A stretch of 5,339 nt of DNA from Halobacteriales archaeon SW_9_67_24 (GCA_003022685.1 PXSV01000029.1:2663-8001), one strand, 5' to 3'. Shown: positions 1 to 5,339, counted from the first letter of the stretch. Numbers and translations: made by a program. The notes: a model not told the origin generated them from the sequence alone.

Positions 1-12
1 CAGCGACTGGGA

Positions 13-207
13 CTACGCCGACAGCGTCTCGCGGAGGTCCTGCCAACAACCAACGCACAGCTGCCGATCAGTGCAGACCCGCTTGACGCCCGTCTCGTCG
101 CCCATGAACTGGCTCGTCGAGCGCGTCTCGTCCTCGATCTCGAGGATCACCTGATGGCGGGGACGCTCCTCGGAGAGCTCCTCGCCACACATCGGACAGG
201 AGTTCAT
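13..207 (-). CDS. Small zinc-ribbon-like protein, function unknown
   Basis: A 64-residue acidic protein with two CxxC pairs: C4-P-M-C7 followed by Gly at the N-terminus, and C51-V-G-C54 near the C-terminus, plus a lone C45. Two CxxC knuckles separated by a 40-residue charged segment are typical of single-zinc ribbon proteins, which are abundant in haloarchaea and often act in regulation or as protein-interaction modules. I do not recognise the specific family, and no catalytic motif is visible. The ATG at 207 was chosen over an upstream in-frame ATG at 243, because a TATA-like element sits about 27 bp upstream of 207 and the upstream start would include that promoter in the coding region. The gene is transcribed away from the lipoprotein gene and stops 12 bases inside the left edge. 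Zinc binding is inferred from cysteine spacing only. Confidence 0.8.
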   Translation of the reverse strand: MNSCPMCGEELSEERPRHQVILEIEDETRSTSQFMGDETGVKRVCTDRQLCVGCWQDLRETLSA

Positions 208-230
208 TTTATGAGTTATAGGGGGAACAA

Positions 231-238
231 TACATAAA
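231..238 (-). promoter_or_regulatory. TATA box of the zinc-ribbon gene (leaderless promoter)
   Basis: On the minus strand this reads TTTATGTA, centred about 27 bp upstream of the ATG at 207. That is the spacing expected when transcription starts at or within a base or two of the start codon, the common haloarchaeal leaderless arrangement. No Shine-Dalgarno sequence precedes the ATG, which fits. Confidence 0.6.
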
Positions 239-270
239 GGCACTGCTGGCGTCGACGACTCGACTACCGG

Positions 271-277
271 AATATTT
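271..277 (+). promoter_or_regulatory. Candidate TATA element for the lipoprotein gene
   Basis: AATATTT is the only clearly AT-rich heptamer upstream of the lipoprotein gene on this strand. It would place a transcription start near 300, giving a 5' leader of roughly 90 to 120 nt. A leadered transcript agrees with the strong Shine-Dalgarno sequence at 383-389, which a leaderless mRNA would not need. The sequence from 244 to 418 otherwise holds only short, unconvincing reading frames. Confidence 0.35.
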
Positions 278-382
278 CTCCGATTGACGGATGGTTGAAC
301 TCCATCGGCGGCGACCGAATACCTCTCGATCGGTGTGTTGTGCCGTGAACGCCCGGTGCACGGCGATTTCGGCGAACGGACC

Positions 383-389
383 GGAGGTG
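383..389 (+). promoter_or_regulatory. Strong Shine-Dalgarno sequence, GGAGGTG
   Basis: Seven bases complementary to the 3' end of 16S rRNA. It lies 2 nt before the ATG at 392, which is too close for efficient initiation. It lies 6 nt before the ATG at 396, which is near-ideal spacing, but that ATG opens an 8-codon frame ending inside the lipoprotein start. It therefore either serves a close-spaced start at 392 or drives a coupled micro-ORF (see the entry at 396-422). Confidence 0.6.
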
Positions 390-395
390 GTATGA

Positions 396-422
396 ATGAG
401 CGACGCCAAGGGCCGACGATGA
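396..422 (+). other. Eight-codon micro-ORF coupled to the lipoprotein gene
   Basis: An ATG at 396 opens a frame of eight sense codons (MSDAKGRR). Its TGA stop at 420-422 overlaps the ATG at 419-421 of the downstream gene in the classic ATGA configuration. The frame is preceded by an optimally placed GGAGGTG. An in-frame TGA at 393-395 directly precedes it, so it is not the tail of a longer frame. This is the layout expected for translational coupling, where ribosomes finishing the micro-ORF reinitiate on the lipoprotein gene, whose own ATG at 419 has no good ribosome binding site. The alternative is that 392 is the real start and this frame is accidental. Codon use in eight codons cannot decide. 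Confidence 0.3.
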
Positions 423-1486
423 AGCGGCGCTCGATCCTGCAAGCGTGTGCGGGTGGCCTCGCCGCAGTCTCGGGGGGGTGTCTCGACGCGGTCGGCCTCC
501 AAACGCAGTCGGCGTGGCGCGATCCGCCCCTCGTGGACGACCGCCCCGACGGCGTCTACTACCCGGCAGTCACCGAGGGGATGGCGACGTACGGCACGAC
601 TACCGCGGGGCCGTACACCGTCGCGCTCACCTACTCCTACCCCCATCGGTTCTGGCAGGTCACGGGGAGCGAGCGCGAGAAGACCGTGGTCGGCTCCGAG
701 GACTCGGTCCACCTCATGGCCTCGATCTGGGACACCCAGTCAGGGACCGTGATCCCGGTCGACGGTCTCTCGGCCGAGATCACGACCGAGGACGGCGAAC
801 TCGTCGCCGAGGAAGTCATCTACCCGATGCTCTCCCAGCAGATGGGGTATCACAGCGGCGCGAACTTCGCGCTGCCCGGCGACGGCAGCTACCGTGCGGC
901 GGTCTCGATCGGCGGCACCGCAATACGCCGGACTGGCCGGTTCACGAACCGCTTCGACGAACCCCACACCGCGACGTTCGCGTTCGAGTTCACCTCGGAG
1001 AACCTCTACGACATCGAGATCCGGCGGCTGGGCGAGAAAGCCGGCACTCGCGGTGCCGTCGAGCCGATGGAGATGGGGATTCCGGTCGGGCGCGCGCCAC
1101 CGGTGGAGCGGTTGCCGGGCACGCCCATCGGGCGAGCGACCAGCGGCGACGCAGTGGTCCCGGTGCGGGCGATCCCCGACGAGTCGGGTGGGACCCGGAT
1201 CGCCGCGTTCCCTCGGACGCCGTACAACCGGATCGTCCTCCCGCTGATGGCGCTCTCGGCCACCGTCGAGCGGAACGACAGAACGGTGGCTGAAATACCG
1301 CTCACCCGGGCGCTCGACCCACGGCTCGGCTATCACTACGCGGCCCCGATCGAGGACGTTCGGCCTGACGACACGCTCCGAGTGTCGGTCGAAACGCCGC
1401 CCCAGGTCGCCCGTCACGACGGCTACGAGACCGCCTTTCTAGGGATGAAGCCGATAACGCTCTCGGTTCCCGAAACGATCGCGTGA
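419..1486 (+). CDS. Tat-exported lipoprotein, P19/Tp34-like putative iron/copper-binding protein
   Basis: A 355-residue predicted surface lipoprotein. The N-terminus has twin arginines (R3-R4-S-I-L-Q), a short hydrophobic stretch and a lipobox ending in C21, which would be the lipidated residue after Tat export. Residues about 66-195 resemble the P19/Tp34 (Fe2+ transport protein) family, whose members bind copper or iron outside the membrane and assist iron uptake. Candidate ligands are H98 in the HLMASI strand, M137, H145 in the GYHSGAN motif before a GDGSY turn, and H183. These correspond roughly to P19 His42, Met88, His95 and His132; the P19 Glu44 position appears to be M100. Residues about 245-350 form a second, similar segment with its own GYH motif at 304-306. 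The start at 419 is preferred for the compact Tat signal; 392 would add MNERRQGPT. It is convergent with the membrane protein gene, stops 36 bp apart. Metal specificity is inferred; family assignment is fairly likely. Confidence 0.75.
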   Translation: MKRRSILQACAGGLAAVSGGCLDAVGLQTQSAWRDPPLVDDRPDGVYYPAVTEGMATYGTTTAGPYTVALTYSYPHRFWQVTGSEREKTVVGSEDSVHLMASIWDTQSGTVIPVDGLSAEITTEDGELVAEEVIYPMLSQQMGYHSGANFALPGDGSYRAAVSIGGTAIRRTGRFTNRFDEPHTATFAFEFTSENLYDIEIRRLGEKAGTRGAVEPMEMGIPVGRAPPVERLPGTPIGRATSGDAVVPVRAIPDESGGTRIAAFPRTPYNRIVLPLMALSATVERNDRTVAEIPLTRALDPRLGYHYAAPIEDVRPDDTLRVSVETPPQVARHDGYETAFLGMKPITLSVPETIA

Positions 1487-1522
1487 GCCGTATTCGGACT
1501 GCTTGGCGTGTGACTCGACCCG

Positions 1523-2920
1523 TCATGTCGCCGTGGGCAGCGAGATCAGCCAGAGACTCACCACCGTGTACCCGATCATCACGGCGACGAACGGGTACTG
1601 GCTCCGGATGGCCTGGAGCCGGCTCGGGAAGAGTGCGTAGGCGCGCGTGTGAGCGATCCAGACCGCGAGCAGGTGACCGACGAGGACGAACGCGACGGTG
1701 AGCCCGTTCGCAAAGCCAGGCACCGCGAGCACTAGCGGGTTCGCCGGCGGCGAGAACGGACTCGTGAGAGCCTCGACGAGCATCGGCACGTTCGAGACGA
1801 ACAGCCAGAAGTAGTGCGCGAGGTGATAGCCCGCGGCGATCGCGAGCAGCGGTGGTGCCATCCACGTCCCGATCTCGCGGGCGCTGCGGTACGTCTCCGC
1901 CGCGCGCTGCGAACGCCGCGCAGCGAACCAGTACGCCCCGACGAAGAGCGCGTACCCGGAGACGAACAGCCCGAACAGGACGAGCACGCGGGGAACAACG
2001 CCGGCGAGCGCGTCGACGAACGCGGTCCCGGGACGGGTCGTGACGAACCCGCTGAACGTGAGCTCCCAGATCAGCGCGACCGCGAAGGCGACGTCCGCGG
2101 TGTCGACGCCCTCGACTGCCGCGAGCGCCGATCCCGGGAGTGCAAGCGCGAGGCCGTCGTTGGTCCGTCGGAGCGGCGCGACCCGGCCATAAGACCGGAA
2201 GGCGACCGCGAGTGGGTCCCCGTACCGAAACCAGTCCTTAGCCCCGAAGACGATCCCGCCCGAAAGCGTGTAGACGGTGTAGCCGGCGACTGCGACTGCG
2301 AGCGCCTGCGGAACCGTCGCGACCGGGGCGGCCGTCTCGACGAACACCGCCGCGAGCAGCCCCGCCGTCGCGGGCCAGACGCCCCACCGTTCGGGATACG
2401 CTCGGAGCCGGTCGACGGGGACCCACTCGACGAGCGTTCGCCAGGGGTTCAGTACCGGCCACGGGTTCCCGACGAGGTACGCGACCATCGTGAGGCCGGC
2501 GCGCACGCCCGCGAAGACCACGACGACCGCGAAGCTCACCGTCGGGATCTGCGGGCCGGTGAACCCGAGGAAGATCACGAGCGCGAGGAGCACGACACCG
2601 ACGACGCGGCCGAGTCGGATCGCCCACGCCTGGAGCGATTCGTGCGTCGGAACCACGCGATTCCACGCGTGAATCGCACGGATAAAGGTTCGATCGGTGA
2701 CGACGCTCGCGAGGAGACCGGACGCTCCGACGACCGCGCCGCCGGTCAGGAGGTAGAGCCACCGCGGGACGCTGACCGACTCGCGCGCGCCGCTGTTGAG
2801 CCCCACGGCGGCGTTGCTGGCCGCGACGACCTCGACCACACAGAGCGCGCCGACCACAACGACGAGCGCGGACGCCCCGCGGATCGCGAGACGACGGCCG
2901 ATACCGCCGGACCCCCTCAT
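1523..2920 (-). CDS. Polytopic membrane protein, FedB-like family, function unknown
   Basis: A 465-residue integral membrane protein with about ten hydrophobic segments (roughly 12-34, 55-74, 103-120, 127-150, 183-200, 203-224, 277-294, 307-332, 353-375, 397-422 and 443-462; some may be merged). Loops carry distinctive motifs: GNPWPVLNPWRTL at 151-163, YPERWGVWPA at 175-184, a GAKDWFRYGDP stretch at 226-236, and GYHLAHYFWLF at 364-374. From memory, the same motif order (L-N-P-[FW]-R-[AT]-L, then G-[VY]-W-P-A, then an acidic-aromatic W-x-x-[HY]-G segment, then a late HY motif) occurs in actinobacterial membrane proteins annotated as 'fenitrothion hydrolase'/FedB. That name is a poor guide to function, and no hydrolase motif is visible here. 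H366 and H369 sit at a membrane segment and could bind a metal or heme. The start at 2920 is chosen because earlier in-frame starts would run into the divergent nucleotidyltransferase gene, and because hydrophobic sequence begins soon after. Confidence 0.75.
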   Translation of the reverse strand: MRGSGGIGRRLAIRGASALVVVVGALCVVEVVAASNAAVGLNSGARESVSVPRWLYLLTGGAVVGASGLLASVVTDRTFIRAIHAWNRVVPTHESLQAWAIRLGRVVGVVLLALVIFLGFTGPQIPTVSFAVVVVFAGVRAGLTMVAYLVGNPWPVLNPWRTLVEWVPVDRLRAYPERWGVWPATAGLLAAVFVETAAPVATVPQALAVAVAGYTVYTLSGGIVFGAKDWFRYGDPLAVAFRSYGRVAPLRRTNDGLALALPGSALAAVEGVDTADVAFAVALIWELTFSGFVTTRPGTAFVDALAGVVPRVLVLFGLFVSGYALFVGAYWFAARRSQRAAETYRSAREIGTWMAPPLLAIAAGYHLAHYFWLFVSNVPMLVEALTSPFSPPANPLVLAVPGFANGLTVAFVLVGHLLAVWIAHTRAYALFPSRLQAIRSQYPFVAVMIGYTVVSLWLISLPTAT

Positions 2921-2944
2921 CGGGAACCAGTAGCCGCCACGAAC

Positions 2945-2950
2945 GAATGT
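2945..2950 (-). promoter_or_regulatory. Weak TATA-like element for the membrane protein gene
   Basis: The minus strand reads TACATT, centred 27 to 28 bp upstream of the ATG at 2920. The match to the haloarchaeal TATA consensus is poor, but the position is right for a leaderless transcript and nothing better lies in this 106-bp divergent region. Confidence 0.3.
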
Positions 2951-2996
2951 ACCTGACGACCCCGAACTGGCGTCGCTCCGTCTCACCAAGCCGAAC

Positions 2997-3004
2997 GGAT
3001 TTGT
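2997..3004 (+). promoter_or_regulatory. Weak TATA-like element for the nucleotidyltransferase gene
   Basis: GGATTTGT is centred about 26 bp upstream of the ATG at 3027. Only the ATTT core is AT-rich, in an otherwise GC-rich region. Position alone supports it as a leaderless promoter. No Shine-Dalgarno sequence precedes 3027. Confidence 0.3.
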
Positions 3005-3026
3005 CGACGGCGAGTGACACGTGTAC

Positions 3027-3749
3027 ATGAAGGCCGTCGTGCTCGCGGCCGGCGAGGGAACCCGACTCCGGCCGCTCACCGACGAGACGCCGAAGGGCCT
3101 GCTCGACGTCGGCGGGAAGCCGATACTGAGCCACTGTTTCGAGGCGCTGGTCGATCTCGGCGTCGAAGCCCTGGTCGTGGTGGTCGGCTACGAGGGCGAG
3201 CGGATCGTCGCGCGCTACGGTGACTCGTTCGCGGGCGTGCCGATCGCCTACACCCACCAGCACGAGCGCGAGGGGATGGCCCACGCGCTTTTGACCGCCG
3301 AGGAGCACGTCGAGGAGCCGTTCGTGGTGATGGACGGCGACGGCGTCGTGCGGTGTGATCTCGACAGGCTGGTCGATCGCCAGCACGATCCCGCGATCGA
3401 CGGCACCGTGCTCGTCGAGGAGGTTTCCGCCGAAGCGGCGCGTGAGAAGATGGTCTGTCGCCTGAACGACCGCGACGAGATCGTGGGACAGCGACAGAAA
3501 CCCGCCGACCCGCCCGATCCGAGCCTCGTGGCCGCGAGCGTCCAGACGGCGACGCCGCAGCTGTTCGACGCCTGCCGGCGGGTCGAGCGATCGCCGCGCG
3601 GCGAGTACGAGATGAGCGACGCCATCCGCCTCCGGATCGAGGCGGGCGCGACGATCGCCGCCGTCCGGTGTGAGGGCTGGCTGGTCAACGTGAACACACC
3701 TGCGGAGCTCCGGCGCGCGGATCGCCTGGTGCGCGAGAAAACGGAGTAA
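3027..3749 (+). CDS. AglF-like sugar-1-phosphate nucleotidyltransferase with altered active-site motifs
   Basis: A 240-residue single-domain enzyme of the NTP_transferase superfamily, which joins a nucleoside triphosphate to a sugar phosphate and releases pyrophosphate. The N-terminus has the full nucleotide-binding signature LAAGEGTRLRPLT at 6-18, with P22-K23, then a G30-K31-P32 motif. GEYEMSDAI at 192-200 matches the sugar-binding region of short archaeal enzymes such as Haloferax AglF, a glucose-1-phosphate uridylyltransferase in N-glycosylation, and overall length matches too. There is no C-terminal beta-helix acetyltransferase domain. Two motifs differ. The usual GDN is DGDG at 103-106, keeping a metal-binding Asp at 105. 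The second metal-binding Asp (as in W-x-x-D-x-G) appears as N221 in an NVNTP stretch at 221-225, a form closer to MobA-like or cytidylyltransferase relatives. The usual EKP is QKP at 157-159. Substrate and nucleotide are therefore uncertain. ATG 3027 is chosen over GTG 3021, which adds only two residues. Confidence 0.85.
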   Translation: MKAVVLAAGEGTRLRPLTDETPKGLLDVGGKPILSHCFEALVDLGVEALVVVVGYEGERIVARYGDSFAGVPIAYTHQHEREGMAHALLTAEEHVEEPFVVMDGDGVVRCDLDRLVDRQHDPAIDGTVLVEEVSAEAAREKMVCRLNDRDEIVGQRQKPADPPDPSLVAASVQTATPQLFDACRRVERSPRGEYEMSDAIRLRIEAGATIAAVRCEGWLVNVNTPAELRRADRLVREKTE

Positions 3750-3785
3750 CCGGGCACAACCGGCGATCGAGCCGGCCGACGGTCG

Positions 3786-4217
3786 TCAGTCGTCCTCGAC
3801 GGCCGCCGCAGTGAAGTCGTCGACCGGCATCACCGAGTAGTCCACGCTGAGGGTGTCCCGGGTCGCGCGGATCTTGCCGACGAACGCCGAGATGGCTTCG
3901 AGCGTCCCGTCGAGAATGAACAGCTCCATGCAGTAGTGGCTGCCGACGTGGCTGTGGAAGTTCGCCGCGACGAGGTCCTCGTGTTCGTGGCGGAGCCCCA
4001 TCATCCGCTCCTCGACGCTCGTGGTCTCGTAGTCGAACAGAACTGTGACGACCGCCATGAGATCGCGGTCTTCGAGGCGTGCGTCCTCGAACTCGCCGAG
4101 GAGATCGCGCGCGGCGTCGCGGACCACCTCGCTCCGGCCGGTGTAGCCGTGTTCGTCGCTGAACTCGTCGATCCGTTCGAGGAGTTCCTCGGGCATCGAG
4201 ACGCTGACGACGGTCAT
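3786..4217 (-). CDS. nikR: NikR-type nickel-responsive transcriptional regulator
   Basis: A 143-residue regulator. Residues 2-42 form a ribbon-helix-helix DNA-binding domain: a VVSVSMPEEL strand, then two helices containing GYTGRSEVVRDAAR. Residues about 53-135 form the ACT-like metal-binding and tetramerisation domain. All four nickel ligands known from E. coli NikR are present at matching spacing: H77 (equivalent to H76), and the H88-S-H90-(5)-C96 motif (equivalent to H87, H89, C95). In this family, nickel loading turns on DNA binding and represses nickel uptake genes. No nickel transporter lies in the window, so its targets are elsewhere or it may also control itself, given the palindrome at 4220-4229. 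ATG 4217 is chosen over an in-frame start at 4256 because a TATA box lies 27 bp upstream and the RHH strand begins immediately. It is convergent with the nucleotidyltransferase gene (36 bp between stops) and lies 70 bp downstream of gcvPB. Confidence 0.92.
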   Translation of the reverse strand: MTVVSVSMPEELLERIDEFSDEHGYTGRSEVVRDAARDLLGEFEDARLEDRDLMAVVTVLFDYETTSVEERMMGLRHEHEDLVAANFHSHVGSHYCMELFILDGTLEAISAFVGKIRATRDTLSVDYSVMPVDDFTAAAVEDD

Positions 4218-4219
4218 GT

Positions 4220-4229
4220 GTGAATTCAC
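4220..4229. promoter_or_regulatory. Perfect 10-bp palindrome, candidate operator at nikR
   Basis: GTGAATTCAC is a perfect inverted repeat covering positions -3 to -12 relative to the nikR ATG, between the TATA box and the expected transcription start. RHH proteins bind palindromic sites, and this position would block transcription initiation, so autoregulation is plausible. It is not the long-spaced GTATGA-N16-TCATAC operator of E. coli NikR, and a 10-bp palindrome can occur by chance. Confidence 0.3.
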
Positions 4230-4240
4230 GACTGGACCGA

Positions 4241-4247
4241 TACTAAA
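4241..4247 (-). promoter_or_regulatory. TATA box of nikR (leaderless promoter)
   Basis: The minus strand reads TTTAGTA, centred 27 bp upstream of the ATG at 4217 and preceded by AACC in the BRE position. The spacing equals that of the zinc-ribbon gene's TATA box. It indicates that nikR has its own promoter rather than depending on read-through from gcvPB. Confidence 0.6.
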
Positions 4248-4287
4248 GGTTAGCAACGAGCCGAAAGTGAGTCCGCTCGATTGTGAA

Positions 4288-5339
4288 CTACTCGTCGTCG
4301 AGCGCGTGCCACGACAGCCGCGGATTCCGGGCGGCGCTCGCCTGGTCGATCCGGCGCGCCGCAGTTCGTTCCGGCGCGGTCTCGAGGGCTTCGTCGTCGT
4401 CGGCCGCGGCCCGATCGAACGCCCCCGCGAGGTGATCGAGCGCGGCGCGGCTCTCGGCCTCTGTGGGCTCGATCATCAGCGCCTCGTCGACGATCTCGGG
4501 CCACTTCGTGGTGGGTGGATGCACCCCGTAGTCGAGCATCCGCTTCGCGACGTCGGCTGCGTCGCGGTCGGCGCTCGCGACGAACTCGTGGTGGAACGGC
4601 TCGAAGGGGATATCGTAGTCGATCTGGCTGGCGAGATAGTTCGCGTTCAACACGGCCTTCGCGCTCGTGTCTTCCAAACCTGTGTCGCCGAGCCGCGCGA
4701 TGTACGCGTAGGTCTTGACGAGGACGAGCCAGTTGCCCGCGAACCCGTGGACCTTGCCGATCGAGTGCTCGGGTTCGAACCGCTCGTAGCTTGCCGCTGC
4801 GTCGCCGTCTCCGTCCTCCTCGGCATCTGCCTTCTTGACCTGGGGCGTCGGGAGGTACGGTGCGAGCTCCTCGACCACTCCCACGGGACCCGCACCGGGC
4901 CCGCCGCCGCCGTGGGGCGTGGCGAACGTCTTGTGGACGTTGTAGTGCATCACGTCGAAGCCCATGTCGCCCGGCCGGGCGCGGCCGAGCAGCGCGTTGA
5001 GGTTCGCGCCGTCGTAGTAGAGCAACCCCCCCGAATCGTGGACGATGTCGGCGATCGCCTCGATGTCGCGCTCGAACAGTCCCAGCGTGTTGGGGTTGGT
5101 GAGCATCAGCGCTGCAGTGTCGTCACTCACTGCGGCCCGGAGCGCGTCGACGTCCACTCGTCCATCCTCGGCGCTCGGGAGCGAGACCACCTCGTAGCCC
5201 GCAAGCGCGGCGCTCGCGAAGTTCGTTCCGTGCGCGCTCTCGGGCACGATGATCTCCGACCTGTCGTTGCCCGTTTGCTCGTGGTAGGCCTTGGCGATCA
5301 GGATGCCCGTGAACTCGCCGGCGGCCCCGGCAGGCGGCT
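4288..5339 (-). CDS. gcvPB: Glycine dehydrogenase (decarboxylating) subunit 2, GcvPB, 5' end outside window
   Basis: This is the C-terminal 349 or so residues of the beta subunit of P-protein, the PLP enzyme that decarboxylates glycine and passes the aminomethyl group to lipoyl GcvH in the glycine cleavage system. The frame is open to the right edge; family members run about 470-490 residues, so about a quarter is missing. Visible landmarks, counted from the first complete codon: PPAGAAGEFTG near residue 1 (family form Q-P-x-x-G-A-x-G-E), PESAHGTN at 32-39, TNPNTLGLFE at 80-89, YYDGANLNALLG at 107-118 (its Asp contacts the PLP ring nitrogen), and NVHKTF with the Schiff-base lysine at 136 (codon 4930-4932), followed by the glycine-rich PHGGGGPGAGP. 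SIGKVHGF and the HHEFV and YGVHPPT segments complete the C-terminal domain. An acidic low-complexity insertion lies at about 168-180. Partner genes gcvPA, gcvH and gcvT probably lie to the right. Confidence 0.95.
   Translation of the reverse strand, partial: PPAGAAGEFTGILIAKAYHEQTGNDRSEIIVPESAHGTNFASAALAGYEVVSLPSAEDGRVDVDALRAAVSDDTAALMLTNPNTLGLFERDIEAIADIVHDSGGLLYYDGANLNALLGRARPGDMGFDVMHYNVHKTFATPHGGGGPGAGPVGVVEELAPYLPTPQVKKADAEEDGDGDAAASYERFEPEHSIGKVHGFAGNWLVLVKTYAYIARLGDTGLEDTSAKAVLNANYLASQIDYDIPFEPFHHEFVASADRDAADVAKRMLDYGVHPPTTKWPEIVDEALMIEPTEAESRAALDHLAGAFDRAAADDDEALETAPERTAARRIDQASAARNPRLSWHALDDE

Noticed and set aside
335..391. GTG at 335 as an upstream start for the lipoprotein
   Set aside because: It would put about 28 extra residues before the Tat signal and lacks a ribosome binding site. 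Starts at 392 or 419 are far better.
291..395. 34-codon frame with three cysteines ahead of the lipoprotein gene
   Set aside because: It is basic rather than acidic, has no Shine-Dalgarno sequence and no TATA element 27 bp upstream. It is kept only as context for the stop/start overlap.
740..1417. Long antisense open frames over the lipoprotein gene (also 1006-1305 and 445-1293 in other frames)
   Set aside because: They are rich in Arg and low-complexity, lack recognisable domains, and lie opposite a well-supported gene. Such frames are expected in high-GC haloarchaeal DNA.
1814..2956. 380-codon plus-strand frame opposite the membrane protein gene
   Set aside because: The product is an Arg/Asp/Glu-rich string with no domain. 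The minus-strand frame has clear transmembrane segments and conserved motifs, so this is a shadow.
2238..3386. 382-codon minus-strand frame spanning two genes and their divergent promoter
   Set aside because: It crosses the nucleotidyltransferase and membrane protein genes out of frame and translates to Arg-rich sequence without family features.
3760..3775. CCGGC-GATCGA-GCCGG hairpin between convergent stops as a bidirectional terminator
   Set aside because: The stem is only 5 bp and no T-tract follows on either strand. In GC-rich DNA this is expected by chance.
419..4217. A metal-uptake system linking the lipoprotein, membrane protein and NikR
   Set aside because: The genes are in alternating orientations with separate promoters, a sugar nucleotidyltransferase lies between them, and no ATPase or known metal permease is present. 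The linkage is only suggestive.
4257..4279. CGAGC/GCTCG inverted repeat after gcvPB as a terminator
   Set aside because: It has a 5-bp stem with a 13-nt loop and only a short T run, which overlaps the nikR TATA box.
1..5339. tRNA, rRNA, CRISPR array, insertion sequence or attachment site
   Set aside because: No cloverleaf-like segment, regularly spaced direct repeat, transposase motif or terminal inverted repeat was seen by eye. Short structured RNAs cannot be excluded without a covariance search.

Overview
This window looks like a chromosomal segment from a haloarchaeon (class Halobacteria). The evidence is high GC, strongly acidic predicted proteins, a Tat-type lipoprotein signal, an archaeal two-subunit type of glycine dehydrogenase, an AglF-like sugar nucleotidyltransferase, and TATA elements about 27 bp upstream of start codons, as in leaderless haloarchaeal transcripts. 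The species cannot be named from the sequence.

Layout, left to right: (1) a 64-codon zinc-ribbon-like protein on the minus strand (13-207) with a well-placed TATA box; (2) a divergent intergenic region (208-418) with an AT-rich promoter candidate and a strong Shine-Dalgarno sequence; (3) a plus-strand Tat lipoprotein (419-1486) that resembles P19/Tp34 iron-transport proteins and seems to hold two related domains; (4) a convergent minus-strand polytopic membrane protein of about 465 residues (1523-2920), resembling actinobacterial proteins often labelled FedB/'fenitrothion hydrolase'; (5) a divergent plus-strand sugar-1-phosphate nucleotidyltransferase (3027-3749) with altered active-site motifs; (6) a convergent minus-strand NikR-type nickel-responsive regulator (3786-4217) with all four nickel ligands, a TATA box and a perfect 10-bp palindrome in its promoter; (7) the C-terminal three quarters of glycine dehydrogenase subunit 2, GcvPB (4288 to the right edge, minus strand).

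The genes form mostly single-gene transcription units in alternating orientation, so operon logic gives little functional linkage. Two genes point to transition-metal biology (the P19-like lipoprotein and NikR), but they are 2.3 kb apart on opposite strands with no transporter ATPase or permease between them. The membrane protein has an invariant-looking histidine motif but no assigned substrate. GcvPB belongs to the glycine cleavage system and its partner genes (gcvPA, gcvH, gcvT) probably lie beyond the right edge.

I see no clear mobile element, CRISPR array, tRNA or rRNA. No multi-gene novel system is evident. The best leads are the duplicated metal-binding-like domain of the lipoprotein, the micro-ORF and Shine-Dalgarno arrangement before it, the altered catalytic residues of the nucleotidyltransferase, and the palindrome in the nikR promoter.
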